Shown here piece after piece: positions 1 through 7,993 of a stretch of DNA of 64,000 nt. Location: contig NC_008319.1 in the NCBI RefSeq assembly GCF_000014585.1, positions 496,001 through 560,000 on the forward strand, given 5' to 3'. This DNA is from Synechococcus sp. CC9311. Its GTDB lineage: Bacteria > Cyanobacteriota > Cyanobacteriia > PCC-6307 > Cyanobiaceae. The notes under the pieces were generated by a model that made no database searches, was not told where the DNA came from, and worked only from the letters and a program-made list of their open reading frames with translations. Positions within the stretch are counted from its first letter, which is position 1, and each line of letters opens with the position of its first letter. The translations under genes were made by a program, and so were the position numbers.

Positions 1-291
1 TCTGCCAGCACCGGCTATGCGCATTGGATTTGCACACCCAAAATTTTCCATGATGAAGGTATTTGATAGTTCTCTATGGTTGATCAATCTGTGAATTCCT
101 TGTCTGTATGGTGACCATGGTGCGTAGTCATAGTGTTGTTCTGAATAAAATCCCGGTCCATTGAAGATCTTCCAGGGTAAGGGTCTGAAGATGATATTAA
201 TGCGAGCAAAGTCTTTGGGATTTTCTTGAGATTGTGCGAAGTTGTCATATATTCCCGAAATAGTTTGTGCAAATTTTAATATAGATTCCAT
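1..291 (-). CDS. cpeT: CpeT-family bilin lyase or chaperone, N-terminal part only
   Basis: This is the first 97 codons of a gene that runs off the left edge. The protein begins MESILKFAQTISGIYDN and contains FRPLPWKIFNGPGFYSEQ followed by HYDYAPWSPYRQ, the hallmark stretch of the CpeT/CpcT chromophore lyase family. CpcT proteins attach phycocyanobilin to phycocyanin. CpeT proteins assist bilin attachment to phycoerythrin, so a role in PE maturation is expected. The ATG at 291 lies 14 bases after the cpeS stop codon, so the two are probably co-transcribed. A shorter out-of-register frame in the same stretch (84-272) has no family similarity and is a shadow. The substrate site cannot be judged because the C-terminus is missing. 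Confidence 0.87.
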   Translation of the reverse strand, partial: MESILKFAQTISGIYDNFAQSQENPKDFARINIIFRPLPWKIFNGPGFYSEQHYDYAPWSPYRQGIHRLINHRELSNTFIMENFGCANPMRIAGAGR

Positions 292-305
292 AGAGAAGTT
301 TGTAT

Positions 306-845
306 TTATGATTTGACCAGTCTACGAACTTCAGAAGAGAATGACGTTTGCAGTATCCCCGAACCTTCTGATGTCTTAAGGACAGAGGATCGACAACGGA
401 CATTCTCGCTTACAAACCAAATTCTCTCTTCAGCAATTGATTGATCATATCTTGTCTTTAAGACAAAAGTGCCATCATCTAGAAAATTATATTCTGATTT
501 TGCAGCTATAGACTCTGCGTAACCAACACTTCTGAGTAGTACTCCTGATTGTTGATTGTTTGGTATTGGCACGATAATACACTGACCACTAGCAACATCA
601 TTAGGGTCATCAGGCTCCCAATCACTTTCAGCAGCCCATTTCATCAAAAAAGGTGACTCAATATCGGATACACTTAAGTCACCTTCTTGTTTTAGTATAG
701 CTTGCAAATCAGAATCACTTTTGTCGATTCTTTCTACAGAAATTTCACTTAGGACATCTTCAAATTGCTGAAAGGCAAGAGAGTGAGCTGAGCGCATTGA
801 CCTCCATTCACCTTCAGTCTGAGCAACAAACTGCTCAATATTCAT
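306..845 (-). CDS. cpeS: CpeS-type phycobiliprotein lyase
   Basis: The 179-residue protein has the length and N-terminal pattern of the CpcS/CpeS lyases (MNIEQFVAQTEGEWRSMRSA, then the ISVERI strand). These are small lipocalin-like beta barrels that bind phycoerythrobilin and transfer it to the conserved Cys-82-type site of phycoerythrin subunits. The middle part (SGQCIIVPIP, GVLLRSVGYAES) and the late RIWFVSENVRCRSS strand match the family. It directly precedes cpeT and lies among phycoerythrin linker genes, which supports a PE substrate over phycocyanin. The ATG at 845 is the only sensible start. Which PE subunit it serves cannot be told from sequence. Confidence 0.85.
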   Translation of the reverse strand: MNIEQFVAQTEGEWRSMRSAHSLAFQQFEDVLSEISVERIDKSDSDLQAILKQEGDLSVSDIESPFLMKWAAESDWEPDDPNDVASGQCIIVPIPNNQQSGVLLRSVGYAESIAAKSEYNFLDDGTFVLKTRYDQSIAEERIWFVSENVRCRSSVLKTSEGSGILQTSFSSEVRRLVKS

Positions 846-1071
846 TTTAGTTAGTGAATGTATTTGCTTGCTCTTGATGTAAAGATGGTCTGGTGTTCTG
901 CATCATATTGACAACTGAGTCAATCATCATGGACATTGCCATTGGATTTTTCTCTATCGACCTCTCAAAATCGGTTTGTTCCGGGTTTAATTTTTGGGAA
1001 TTTGGGCGGGTGATTGGCATGAGTTTTGTCTAATAGGGTTGATTATGTTTTGAATTATTCCATGTCTATGA

Positions 1072-1104
1072 TTATGGCCTAGCTAGAAGTGGGCTAGGCC
1101 ATAA
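1072..1104 (-). terminator. perfect 12-bp hairpin after cpeE
   Basis: TTATGGCCTAGC at 1072-1083 is the exact reverse complement of 1093-1104, with a 9-base loop. It begins 12 bases beyond the cpeE stop codon. On the minus strand the hairpin is not followed by a run of T, so it may be a weak terminator or a 3' end stabiliser rather than a strong intrinsic terminator. Confidence 0.6.
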
Positions 1105-1116
1105 CAGCGATGAGCT

Positions 1117-1851
1117 TTAAGCCTTTGTAATACTCAGGATCTTCCCGCCTTGAGCGAGGATGCTTTTGATCGTTGATGACATTGATGCCTGGCTGACAAC
1201 TGATTTTTGCCCGACTCGACGATTGGCACCAATCTGCTTTCGTGATGTCCAGCTTATGGTTAATGCTCCACCATTTCCAACTCCTTTCCTCTGACTGATA
1301 TCAGGAATCGAACCTGTTGTTAGGCTTTGTAAAAGTCTAGAAGATTTCTGGGCCCCATCGTATCCTGCGTATCCAACTTCAGAGGCGTTGGTTCTTGTGT
1401 AATTGATTGTACTTCCACCCTGCATTGTATTAGATCCACGACTGTAAGGAACTTGATCAATTCCAAACGCAGTTAAATACTCTTCACTGTATGTGTAGCT
1501 TGCAATTTCGTTTTCGTAGCCTTCTTCGCTTAGGAGTTTTACATGCTCCATGATTTCGCTTTGGTCATGGGGAGCACGACCTAGAAGATGTTTGAAATTT
1601 AGCTCAACAAATTTATAAGGACTATTGGTCTCAAGGAAGAGCTTTTTGTAGGTGTCTGACTGTGCCAGCGCTGTTACAAACCCCTGTACTGTTAAATCTC
1701 CATTAATGAATAAAGCTTCTAATGATTGATTGATATCCAACTCCATCAGATGTCGATTGCCGAACACTTGCCTATAGATTCTTTTGATCACATCATTTGA
1801 GTGATCAAGATCAATATTTGCTTTGGTGGCAAGGGTGAGTGGTTGAGACAT
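1117..1851 (-). CDS. cpeE: phycoerythrin-I rod linker polypeptide
   Basis: The 244-residue protein carries one phycobilisome linker domain (about residues 18-145, with IYRQVFGNRHLMELD and VELNFKHLLGRAPHDQSE) and a short CpcD-like capping tail ending GGKILSITKA. That architecture and length match CpeE, a linker that fits inside phycoerythrin-I hexamers and fixes their order in the rod. It lacks the N-terminal C..MxIGIGPR motif of the PUB-bearing Mpe linkers, so it is probably colourless. It lies downstream of mpeD in the same orientation, separated by 77 bases that hold a hairpin. The alternative name CpeD would imply a different disc position; assignment rests on size and neighbours. Confidence 0.75.
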   Translation of the reverse strand: MSQPLTLATKANIDLDHSNDVIKRIYRQVFGNRHLMELDINQSLEALFINGDLTVQGFVTALAQSDTYKKLFLETNSPYKFVELNFKHLLGRAPHDQSEIMEHVKLLSEEGYENEIASYTYSEEYLTAFGIDQVPYSRGSNTMQGGSTINYTRTNASEVGYAGYDGAQKSSRLLQSLTTGSIPDISQRKGVGNGGALTISWTSRKQIGANRRVGQKSVVSQASMSSTIKSILAQGGKILSITKA

Positions 1852-1881
1852 TGTTTTTTTGGAGTTGGCTAATAATAATTT

Positions 1882-1905
1882 AGAGCCTTCAGTTTTGAAG
1901 GCTCT
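1882..1905 (-). terminator. perfect 10-bp hairpin between mpeD and cpeE
   Basis: AGAGCCTTCA at 1882-1891 pairs exactly with 1896-1905 around a 4-base loop, in the spacer between the mpeD stop and the cpeE start. The minus-strand downstream sequence is A/T rich but has no solid T run. A partial terminator or attenuator that sets linker ratios is possible. Confidence 0.55.
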
Positions 1906-1928
1906 GCTTATTGAAGATTAATCTATGC

Positions 1929-3575
1929 TTACATTACTTCGGTAATGGATAGAATCTTCCCTCCACGTGAATGGATGTACTTCATTTGGCTTGACATGTC
2001 TTTCCCAGATACTAAATATGTGTTGCCTGCTGTGCGTTGTCTGCTGCGTGCAGCTTGAGCTGACACAACGATTCTGAATCTCTTCTTGGTTGGATCCGCT
2101 GCACCTGATTGTGTACCAGTGCGGTTGATTCGAGTTGTGGTCGAACTCCAACCCCCTGGAACTGTATCAGTAGCAACAGAGGTTACGAGTGAAGATCCTG
2201 TTTGAACGGTGTCACTAGCTGCATATCCTTCGGCTAATTTCAGGTGACGATTAAAGGCAATCTGAGACCGTCCATTTTCTGAAAGAATACGTGCAAATGG
2301 CACGGTGTCTTCGCCGAAGATTGTTTGATATTCAACGCTATCAACATAGCTACAAATCTCTGCTTCATAACCACTTTCAGCAAGGATCTTTGTGTGCTCG
2401 CTGATTTCGGCTTGTGATTTTGGTGCTCTTCCTAAGAAGTGCTTAAAGTTTAACTCAATGAAGCGATAAGGAGCATTTGTTTCGAAGAAACGACGCTTGT
2501 ATTCTGCTGACAGTCCAAGTGCGCGGACAAATTCACGAGTACTCAGATAGCCGTCAACATACTTACTTTCAGCTGAGATTGCCCTTTCAAATTCCATCAA
2601 GTGTGGGTTGCCCATGACCTGCTTGTAGGAAGCCCTAATCAAGGCATTGAGCTGATCATTAGAGTCACCGGGGCAGCGTTGGAATGTTTCTTGCTCCCGT
2701 TGCCCAAGTCCAAAAAATACGTAGCTGTCACCACGCATTGGCGCTCCATCTTTGCCACTTGTGACACCAGGTGCTCTGCTTGCAAAACGACCTGCTGCAT
2801 AGCTTGGAGTTGGTTTTACTCCAATCGATTCAGATGGGACATTGATTCTTGGTGCATGTCCACTGGCATAACTACTGATGAGGTTGCTGCTGCCGCCTCT
2901 TGCACTATCACTACCCGCAAAGCTTTTTTGAATTGCTGCTAGTAATGGGAAAGCAGATGTTGCTAGATCAGCTGGTGAAGACCAAGCTCTTGCATAGGGA
3001 ACGACATCACTTCCGAATACCTCGAGATATTCTGCAGAATCAACAATACTGTCGATGACAGCTTCCTGTCCATGTTCAGCTTGTAGTGAAATTTTCGCTG
3101 AAATCTCTGCCTGTGAGTGTGGTGCTCTTCCAAGAAGGTGTTTGATATTTAAATCAATGCCCCTTTGTGGTCCAACAGCTGTGAAAAATCTTTGCTTGTA
3201 GAAACTTGACTTTGCAAGTCCCCGAACAAAGTCACGAACCGTAAGCTCGCCATTACGAAGTTGTGCTTCAAGTTCTTTGGAACGCTCGAAATCCATGACA
3301 TGAGCATTGCCAAATACCTGACGATATGCGGCTGCAATAACATCATCAAGGGATGAATTGTCATCTGGGCTGTAGCATTCTGATGTCACTCTGTGGGGGC
3401 AATCTGCGTGGCTCCTTGGCCCTACGCCAATAGCCATCTGATCACATGAATTCTTGAGGAATTCTCCTGTTGTTAAGGCTGCCTTCTGTTTTGTTTTCCC
3501 CTTTCTTTGAAAGGAAACTGGATTATTCCACTTGCTTTCTGCGCCAAATCCTGAGGATGTTTTGTTGGTTGCCAT
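1929..3575 (-). CDS. mpeD: two-domain phycoerythrin-II linker, MpeC-like plus CpeD-like fusion
   Basis: At 548 residues this equals the length reported for marine Synechococcus MpeD, a fusion of an MpeC-like and a CpeD-like linker. The N-terminal half has the PE-II linker signature CDQMAIGVGPRSHADCP (Cys44 and Cys59) and a linker domain at about 75-205 with NIKHLLGRAPHSQAEIS. The second half has another linker domain at about 305-430 with ELNFKHFLGRAPKSQAEIS and a CpcD-like tail ending RGGKILSITEVM. Published MpeD carries phycourobilin, and Cys44 lies in the region of the known MpeC attachment site, so chromophorylation is likely. It may bridge PE-I and PE-II discs, which would explain two linker domains in one chain. 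Confidence 0.88.
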   Translation of the reverse strand: MATNKTSSGFGAESKWNNPVSFQRKGKTKQKAALTTGEFLKNSCDQMAIGVGPRSHADCPHRVTSECYSPDDNSSLDDVIAAAYRQVFGNAHVMDFERSKELEAQLRNGELTVRDFVRGLAKSSFYKQRFFTAVGPQRGIDLNIKHLLGRAPHSQAEISAKISLQAEHGQEAVIDSIVDSAEYLEVFGSDVVPYARAWSSPADLATSAFPLLAAIQKSFAGSDSARGGSSNLISSYASGHAPRINVPSESIGVKPTPSYAAGRFASRAPGVTSGKDGAPMRGDSYVFFGLGQREQETFQRCPGDSNDQLNALIRASYKQVMGNPHLMEFERAISAESKYVDGYLSTREFVRALGLSAEYKRRFFETNAPYRFIELNFKHFLGRAPKSQAEISEHTKILAESGYEAEICSYVDSVEYQTIFGEDTVPFARILSENGRSQIAFNRHLKLAEGYAASDTVQTGSSLVTSVATDTVPGGWSSTTTRINRTGTQSGAADPTKKRFRIVVSAQAARSRQRTAGNTYLVSGKDMSSQMKYIHSRGGKILSITEVM

Positions 3576-3632
3576 GATCAGTTTGTGTGTTTGTTGTGGT
3601 TGTTGGCTGAATAAAATGTTTTGACTTTAATT

Positions 3633-4517
3633 TTAAGTGACTGGTGTAATGCTGGAAATTTTACCCCCTTCACGATGTATTCTTATGAATTGCTCTGAGA
3701 GTTTGTCGAAGGGAATGTAAAAGACTCTATTTGATTTTGTGTATCGTGATATTCGACGTACATTGTTAGCTCTATATCCAGTTACCTCAACGCGATATGT
3801 GGTCCCTTCTTGGCCTGCTCCAACGCCGAGGCGTGTAGGTGCATCTTGAAGATTTTTGGCTCTCCTAAAGCTCCATCCAGTTGCTTCTTTGGATGATGGT
3901 GGGACAACAGCGAGTGGAAGGTTTTGGTAGGCAGCCCCTCCAAGTTTTGCTGTGATTCCTGATAGGTCACCTTTCAGACTGCTACTACTGTTGCCACGAA
4001 GAAGTTGGAAACTCCATGTGAACTCTTGAAGGGTTTTGCAGCTCTCCGTCTTCCAGCCACGCTGATAGGGCACAATCCACTCCCCGTATGAATTCTGATA
4101 GTCATCAGAATCCAAATAGCTATCTATATCGGCCTCAAATCCCAAACTGTCAAGACGTTCAGCATGCGCGCGCATTTCATCAAAATCGACCGGGGCTCTT
4201 CCTAAGAAATGTCTGAAGGCAAGTTCGATGTATCGATAGCGCGGGCAGGACTCGAAAAATCGGCTTCGATATAAGTCGCTTTTCGCGATTCGTCGGATGA
4301 GCTCACGAACGCTGATTTCCCCAAGCTTGAACTGGGATTCGGCGATCAATTGCCGTTCGCTCTCCATCACGTAGGCATTGCCAAGCACTTGCTTGTAGAT
4401 AGCGCGTATGAGGGCTTCCTTTTGGGTGTCGTCGTCGCCTGGAAGCAGTTCGAGCGGTGCTTCACTCTCTGCGGAGAAACGCTCGACCCCTAGGAGCGAG
4501 GCAGGACCAAAGGGCAT
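3633..4517 (-). CDS. cpeC: phycoerythrin-I rod linker
   Basis: The 294-residue protein has a linker domain at about 30-165 (IYKQVLGNAYVMESERQ and ELAFRHFLGRAPVDFDEM) and a clear CpcD domain at about 235-294 (TYRVEVTGYRANNVRRIS, ending EGGKISSITPVT). This is the standard CpeC layout. It lacks the PE-II type Cys motif near residue 45. The gene sits 57 bases upstream of mpeD on the same strand, so the order cpeC-mpeD-cpeE is one rod-linker series. The coding sequence is more GC rich at its 5' end (4100-4500) than its neighbours. Confidence 0.82.
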   Translation of the reverse strand: MPFGPASLLGVERFSAESEAPLELLPGDDDTQKEALIRAIYKQVLGNAYVMESERQLIAESQFKLGEISVRELIRRIAKSDLYRSRFFESCPRYRYIELAFRHFLGRAPVDFDEMRAHAERLDSLGFEADIDSYLDSDDYQNSYGEWIVPYQRGWKTESCKTLQEFTWSFQLLRGNSSSSLKGDLSGITAKLGGAAYQNLPLAVVPPSSKEATGWSFRRAKNLQDAPTRLGVGAGQEGTTYRVEVTGYRANNVRRISRYTKSNRVFYIPFDKLSEQFIRIHREGGKISSITPVT

Positions 4518-4677
4518 AAATGCTCTCTCTTTTATCTCTCATCAATCTCTTGCAAATCCTCTGCGATTGGACATCTTCTTTATAAAGCTCAATCAAGTGT
4601 TCCGTTTTGTTGCGTGAAACGACAAAATGATCCATCACGCCGTCGTGCGCGTTCGGCAGGCCTGTTTTATTGTTAAC

Positions 4678-5367
4678 TTATGCTTCTAAAAGCAGGGATT
4701 CGAGGCTTGAGCGTGCACTACTTCGTGTTAGTGGATTCCAGTGGTCCAACTCGATCGCAGGCCTTTCTAGCAAAAGTTGAATATTGGGCTTCATTCCTTT
4801 GCACATAGAGAAATCGCTGCCTTTGATTGATTCGACTGTTTCCAGACTGGCCTCTGTTAAATCAGCCCCTCTTAGGTCGGCCATATTAAGTTCGCTAGTG
4901 CCAAATCGAGTTCTTCTACACATGGCTCCCCTTAAGATCGCATTGCGTAGATCAGCTCCTGCCATTGAGATGTTATCTAGTAGTGCACCACTAAGGTCTG
5001 CTCCACTTAGATAAGCCCCCATTAATGACCCTTTTCGTAGATCTATTCCTCTTAAATCCGCATTATTTAGGAACGCTCCGTTGAGTTGAGCTCCTGGTCC
5101 AATTGCTCCGCTAGTACGGATATTGAACCCCTCTGGTAACTGTGTTTTGTTGTCGTATTTTGCTAACCTCATGTCAACATTTTCTATTTGACATCCTGAC
5201 AAATTTGCGCCTCTTAAATCAGCACGGCACAGATTTGCCTCTCTTAAATCAAGATTTCCAATATCTTTGTTTTGCCAATCCGCACCTCGAGCATCTACTG
5301 GGTAATGGGTAATATTTTCTGGCGAAGCCAATTCAGGCGGCCTCCAGTTATTTATGTCGAAATTCAT
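4678..5367 (-). CDS. pentapeptide-repeat protein of the phycobilisome region
   Basis: The 229-residue protein is built largely of A(D/N)LxX pentapeptides, for example NLDLREANLCRADLRGANLS near residues 38-57, ADLRGIDLRKGSLMGAYLSG near 107-126 and ADLRNAILRG near 140. Such repeats fold as a right-handed quadrilateral beta helix that serves as a protein-binding surface. No catalytic motif is visible. It starts 4 bases after the stop of the CpcL-like linker gene, so the two are almost certainly translated together. A scaffold or chaperone role in rod assembly is an inference from position only. The repeat regularity breaks around residues 62-90, where a non-repeat insert with GFNIRTSGAIGPG occurs. 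Confidence 0.78.
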   Translation of the reverse strand: MNFDINNWRPPELASPENITHYPVDARGADWQNKDIGNLDLREANLCRADLRGANLSGCQIENVDMRLAKYDNKTQLPEGFNIRTSGAIGPGAQLNGAFLNNADLRGIDLRKGSLMGAYLSGADLSGALLDNISMAGADLRNAILRGAMCRRTRFGTSELNMADLRGADLTEASLETVESIKGSDFSMCKGMKPNIQLLLERPAIELDHWNPLTRSSARSSLESLLLEA

Positions 5368-5371
5368 GTTC

Positions 5372-6130
5372 TTAATTTCGTACCATCGATATTCCGATTG
5401 TAATTATTACTCGTGATATTTCAAAGCCTCCAATTGCAAATAGGACCAGCCAAGACTTAATCAGCCATGCGGGTGGTTTTCCAACGATCGAGTTCATCTC
5501 GCTCTTCACACCACCAGTAGTGAACGTTTTATTGACGACTTCTCTTGAAATAAGTGAATTTCTCCATTCTTCACCATAACGTGGAAATCTTTGATAAATT
5601 GGCATGTCTCCAGATGGCCGACCTGGTATTAACCTGCCACGCTGTGCTGGCGTACCATCATATCCAAAGTTACTCATATATTCATCACTTTCTAGTATTT
5701 GATCTACAAAATTTGCGAATCCTTTCTCTGCAATTACAATTGACCAAGCCAATCTTTCACCCTCGCCACTCACTGATCGCCCTAATACTCTCCCCACCAC
5801 TTGCTCCACCATTCTGTAATTCGAGCTGCATTGATAATATCCTTGTTGAAACCTTTCTGACAACAGGAGACCTCTTATGAAGTCTCTCATTGTTATGTAA
5901 CCACTCCTTAATTGTGATTCGAGATATATGTCTCGGTCACAACTCATTGCATGAAAGAAAATTTGCTTATATGTTTGTTCAATTAGGCTATCTACATCTC
6001 TTCGTGCTGCTATTGAAGACGCTGATGTTTCTCCTGTTACTTGATACTTGATTGAATCATTATTACCAGCAAGATTGTTGACCCGACTGTTCTGGCTCTT
6101 CAGAGAATAGTTGCGAACAGGTATAGCCAT
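5372..6130 (-). CDS. cpcL: CpcG/CpcL-family linker with hydrophobic C-terminal segment
   Basis: The 252-residue protein opens MAIPVRNYSLKSQNSRV, which follows the CpcG rod-core linker N-terminus. The linker domain (about 45-170) contains YLESQLRSGYITMRDFIRGL, RVLGRSVSGEGERLAWSIVI and ESDEYMSNFGYDGTPAQRGR, also CpcG-like. The C-terminus (about 222-249) is a strongly hydrophobic stretch with WLVLFAIGGFEIS and VIITIGISM. A membrane-spanning tail and a length near 250 are the features of CpcL (CpcG2 type) in freshwater cyanobacteria. There the protein ties rods to the thylakoid and to photosystem I without a core. The gene is immediately followed by the pentapeptide-repeat gene. Divergence from classic CpcL is considerable, so a PE-specific variant is possible. 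Confidence 0.72.
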   Translation of the reverse strand: MAIPVRNYSLKSQNSRVNNLAGNNDSIKYQVTGETSASSIAARRDVDSLIEQTYKQIFFHAMSCDRDIYLESQLRSGYITMRDFIRGLLLSERFQQGYYQCSSNYRMVEQVVGRVLGRSVSGEGERLAWSIVIAEKGFANFVDQILESDEYMSNFGYDGTPAQRGRLIPGRPSGDMPIYQRFPRYGEEWRNSLISREVVNKTFTTGGVKSEMNSIVGKPPAWLIKSWLVLFAIGGFEISRVIITIGISMVRN

Positions 6131-6263
6131 GGGTTTTTTGTTTCTGCTAGGTAGAATTGCCTGACTTTAAACGTAGAGTCTGTTGGCTTTCTTTTTTGTT
6201 GCCAAATCTTAAAGTATCTAGGTCGTCTTTGCTAGGTCAATTGTTATCATTTTGTACAATAGT

Positions 6264-6311
6264 CAAAGAAAAATGGCTTTCAAGGAGAATGTAATTGTCC
6301 CTGAAAGCCAT
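6264..6311 (-). terminator. intrinsic terminator after the PE-II linker gene
   Basis: ATGGCTTTCAAGGA (from 6273) pairs with TCCCTGAAAGCCAT (to 6311). On the minus strand the hairpin is followed by TTTTTCTTT. It closes the transcription unit that ends with the linker at 6383 and separates it from the CpcL-like unit. Confidence 0.75.
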
Positions 6312-6382
6312 AGGTAATATTAAAATTGTAAGCCTGAATGCAGGTGCTTTTGTGTCTGTTTGGAATTACTTTTGAGTAATTC

Positions 6383-7213
6383 TTATCTTTTTGTTGTTTG
6401 TGGTGTGAACATTCTTTGAAATGCTCCTGAGGATGGGTCCCTTACTGCTTTTGAATAACTAAATCCTGAGACATCAAAGTTACCTGTTGAAGTACTTAGT
6501 TCTCTCGCATTGGCTAATGTCATAACGAGTTGGCTTCTTCCGCCTACAATCTTGTCTGAACTTGCGTTGCCTGTGCTCACTGAGCACATATTGACAAACG
6601 TGGAGCAGTAAAACCCTGCTTCAGATTTCCATGCTCGATCGTAAGGGACTGTGTCAGTACCAAACACCTCAAGATATTCACCAGATGAGGTCATTCTATT
6701 AATGAATACATCATATCCCTGGTCTGCGATTAAACTTATACAAGCGCTAATTTCACTTTGATTAATTGGTGGTCGGCCCAGCAAATGCTTGAAATTGTGC
6801 TCTACTCCTCTAATTGGTGAAACTTTGTGGTAATAGTTCTGTCTGTAGAATTCTGACTTGGCTAGCCCAGCGACGAAATCTCTAGTTGTAATTCTTCCGT
6901 CTCTAAGCTGGGATTCGAGCTCTTTACACCGTTGACTATCAGTTGGATTTGCATTGCCCATCACCTGTTTATAGGCACTGCTAATAGCTGTTTCTAAAGC
7001 ACTATTTCCAGTGGCTGAATATTCCTCCGCTGTAACGCCAAATGGGCATTCCCCATGATGTCTTGGCCCAATACCAATTCCCATAGATTTGCATTGGTTT
7101 TCTTTAAATCTCTCTACTGTTAGAGCGGCTGCTTCTTTCGCCTTTTTATTTGTTGCTGTAAATGAAGTGCGCGTATTATTCGTGAAATCACGTGTTGGCT
7201 TGATGGCAACCAT
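6383..7213 (-). CDS. phycoerythrin-II-type linker (MpeC/MpeE/MpeF family), probably bilin bearing
   Basis: The 276-residue protein closely follows the N-terminal half of the MpeD protein in this window: CKSMGIGIGPRHHGECP (Cys41 and Cys56), then a linker domain at about 70-200 with HNFKHLLGRPPINQSEIS and EYLEVFGTDTVPYDRAW. Cys41 lies where MpeC-type linkers bind phycourobilin. Like the single-domain Mpe linkers it has no CpcD tail. The C-terminal 75 residues are rich in Ser, Thr and Asn. Which letter it should carry (mpeC, mpeE, mpeF or other) needs a family tree. It is the last gene before a terminator, and its start overlaps the small gene upstream. Confidence 0.78.
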   Translation of the reverse strand: MVAIKPTRDFTNNTRTSFTATNKKAKEAAALTVERFKENQCKSMGIGIGPRHHGECPFGVTAEEYSATGNSALETAISSAYKQVMGNANPTDSQRCKELESQLRDGRITTRDFVAGLAKSEFYRQNYYHKVSPIRGVEHNFKHLLGRPPINQSEISACISLIADQGYDVFINRMTSSGEYLEVFGTDTVPYDRAWKSEAGFYCSTFVNMCSVSTGNASSDKIVGGRSQLVMTLANARELSTSTGNFDVSGFSYSKAVRDPSSGAFQRMFTPQTTKR

Positions 7214-7379
7214 AACTTGATTCTTTGAATTTTGATTTGACTGACTCTACTTCTTTTTGCCATATTTTCGCTGTCTTTCCTATTTCTGCAACAAAAATTT
7301 TACTCTTAACCACCTCTGCCTTGAACTGTGTTGATTCGTGCGAATCATTGAGTCCCTTTGATTTGTCAAATTTCGCCAT
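7188..7379 (-). CDS. small Lys-rich protein overlapping the linker start
   Basis: A 63-residue frame (MAKFDKSKGLNDSHES...) lies between the allophycocyanin-like gene and the PE-II linker and overlaps the linker start by 26 bases. It is rich in Lys, Ser and Glu and has no recognisable domain. The ribosome site is weak. Position and orientation fit an operon member, and the overlap would couple its translation to the linker. It could also be a chance frame in the linker leader. No function is proposed. Confidence 0.4.
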   Translation of the reverse strand: MAKFDKSKGLNDSHESTQFKAEVVKSKIFVAEIGKTAKIWQKEVESVKSKFKESSYGCHQANT

Positions 7380-7414
7380 CTTTTTATTGTTTTACATTGT
7401 TTTGACGCTTGTTT

Positions 7415-7993
7415 TTATTTGATGCATTCTATCTTTTCTACTAGATGGTTGAAGCATCCATCCAGTAGTTTCAGGTCCTTCTTTTCTTTTCTTTCTGAAT
7501 ATACTTTTTTGCAGTTTTCTTGTAGCTCTTTCAGGCAAATTATTAATGCATCTATGGGTACTTCTAGTATTTTATATAATTCTTGGATTGCCTTTACTCC
7601 CTCTTTGTCAGTAATGTTTGTGTATCCTGCAGCTGTTCCGTAGATGCTTATTCTTGCAAAGTGAAAGCAATCTCTCCAGCATGCCTCTGCTCTTTCTTTT
7701 GGGTAGAGTGATCCACCTGGTTCTGTGATGTTTGGGATCTTTCTGATCAGAGTTTCTTTTGCGTTATTAATTAATTCGGGTAGTCTATGCTGTAATTCTT
7801 CGAGTTTTATTGAATCGCAACGCGATTGCTCGCAGAGGCTATTCAGCTCTATGGTGCTCAGTAGTCTTTTTTCTCTGTTGGCCAAGTCAAGTATTTTTTG
7901 ATTTTTTTCTAGTATCAGGCTGCTTTTGTGCAACCCAAATAGTTCTGCTTTCTTTGCTAGCTCTCTTAATGTTTGAGATGGATTATTTTCCAT
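7415..7993 (-). CDS. allophycocyanin-like phycobiliprotein (AplA-like)
   Basis: The 192-residue protein matches the allophycocyanin alpha fold region: EPGGSLYP at about 91, then ACWRDCFHFARISIYGTAAG at 104-123 and IQELYKILEVPI at about 136-147. Cys105 aligns with the conserved bilin-binding cysteine (Cys82 type), followed by the usual Arg-Asp. It is longer than ApcA (about 161 residues) and diverges at both ends, as AplA proteins do. It may carry a bilin and act as a sensor, an assembly factor or a minor pigment rather than a core subunit. It overlaps the end of the upstream unknown gene by 11 bases, so the two are translationally coupled. Confidence 0.68.
   Translation of the reverse strand: MENNPSQTLRELAKKAELFGLHKSSLILEKNQKILDLANREKRLLSTIELNSLCEQSRCDSIKLEELQHRLPELINNAKETLIRKIPNITEPGGSLYPKERAEACWRDCFHFARISIYGTAAGYTNITDKEGVKAIQELYKILEVPIDALIICLKELQENCKKVYSERKEKKDLKLLDGCFNHLVEKIECIK

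Noticed and set aside
2601-2942. Plus-strand frame within the mpeD gene
   Set aside because: It overlaps a well-supported linker gene and its composition has no protein pattern.
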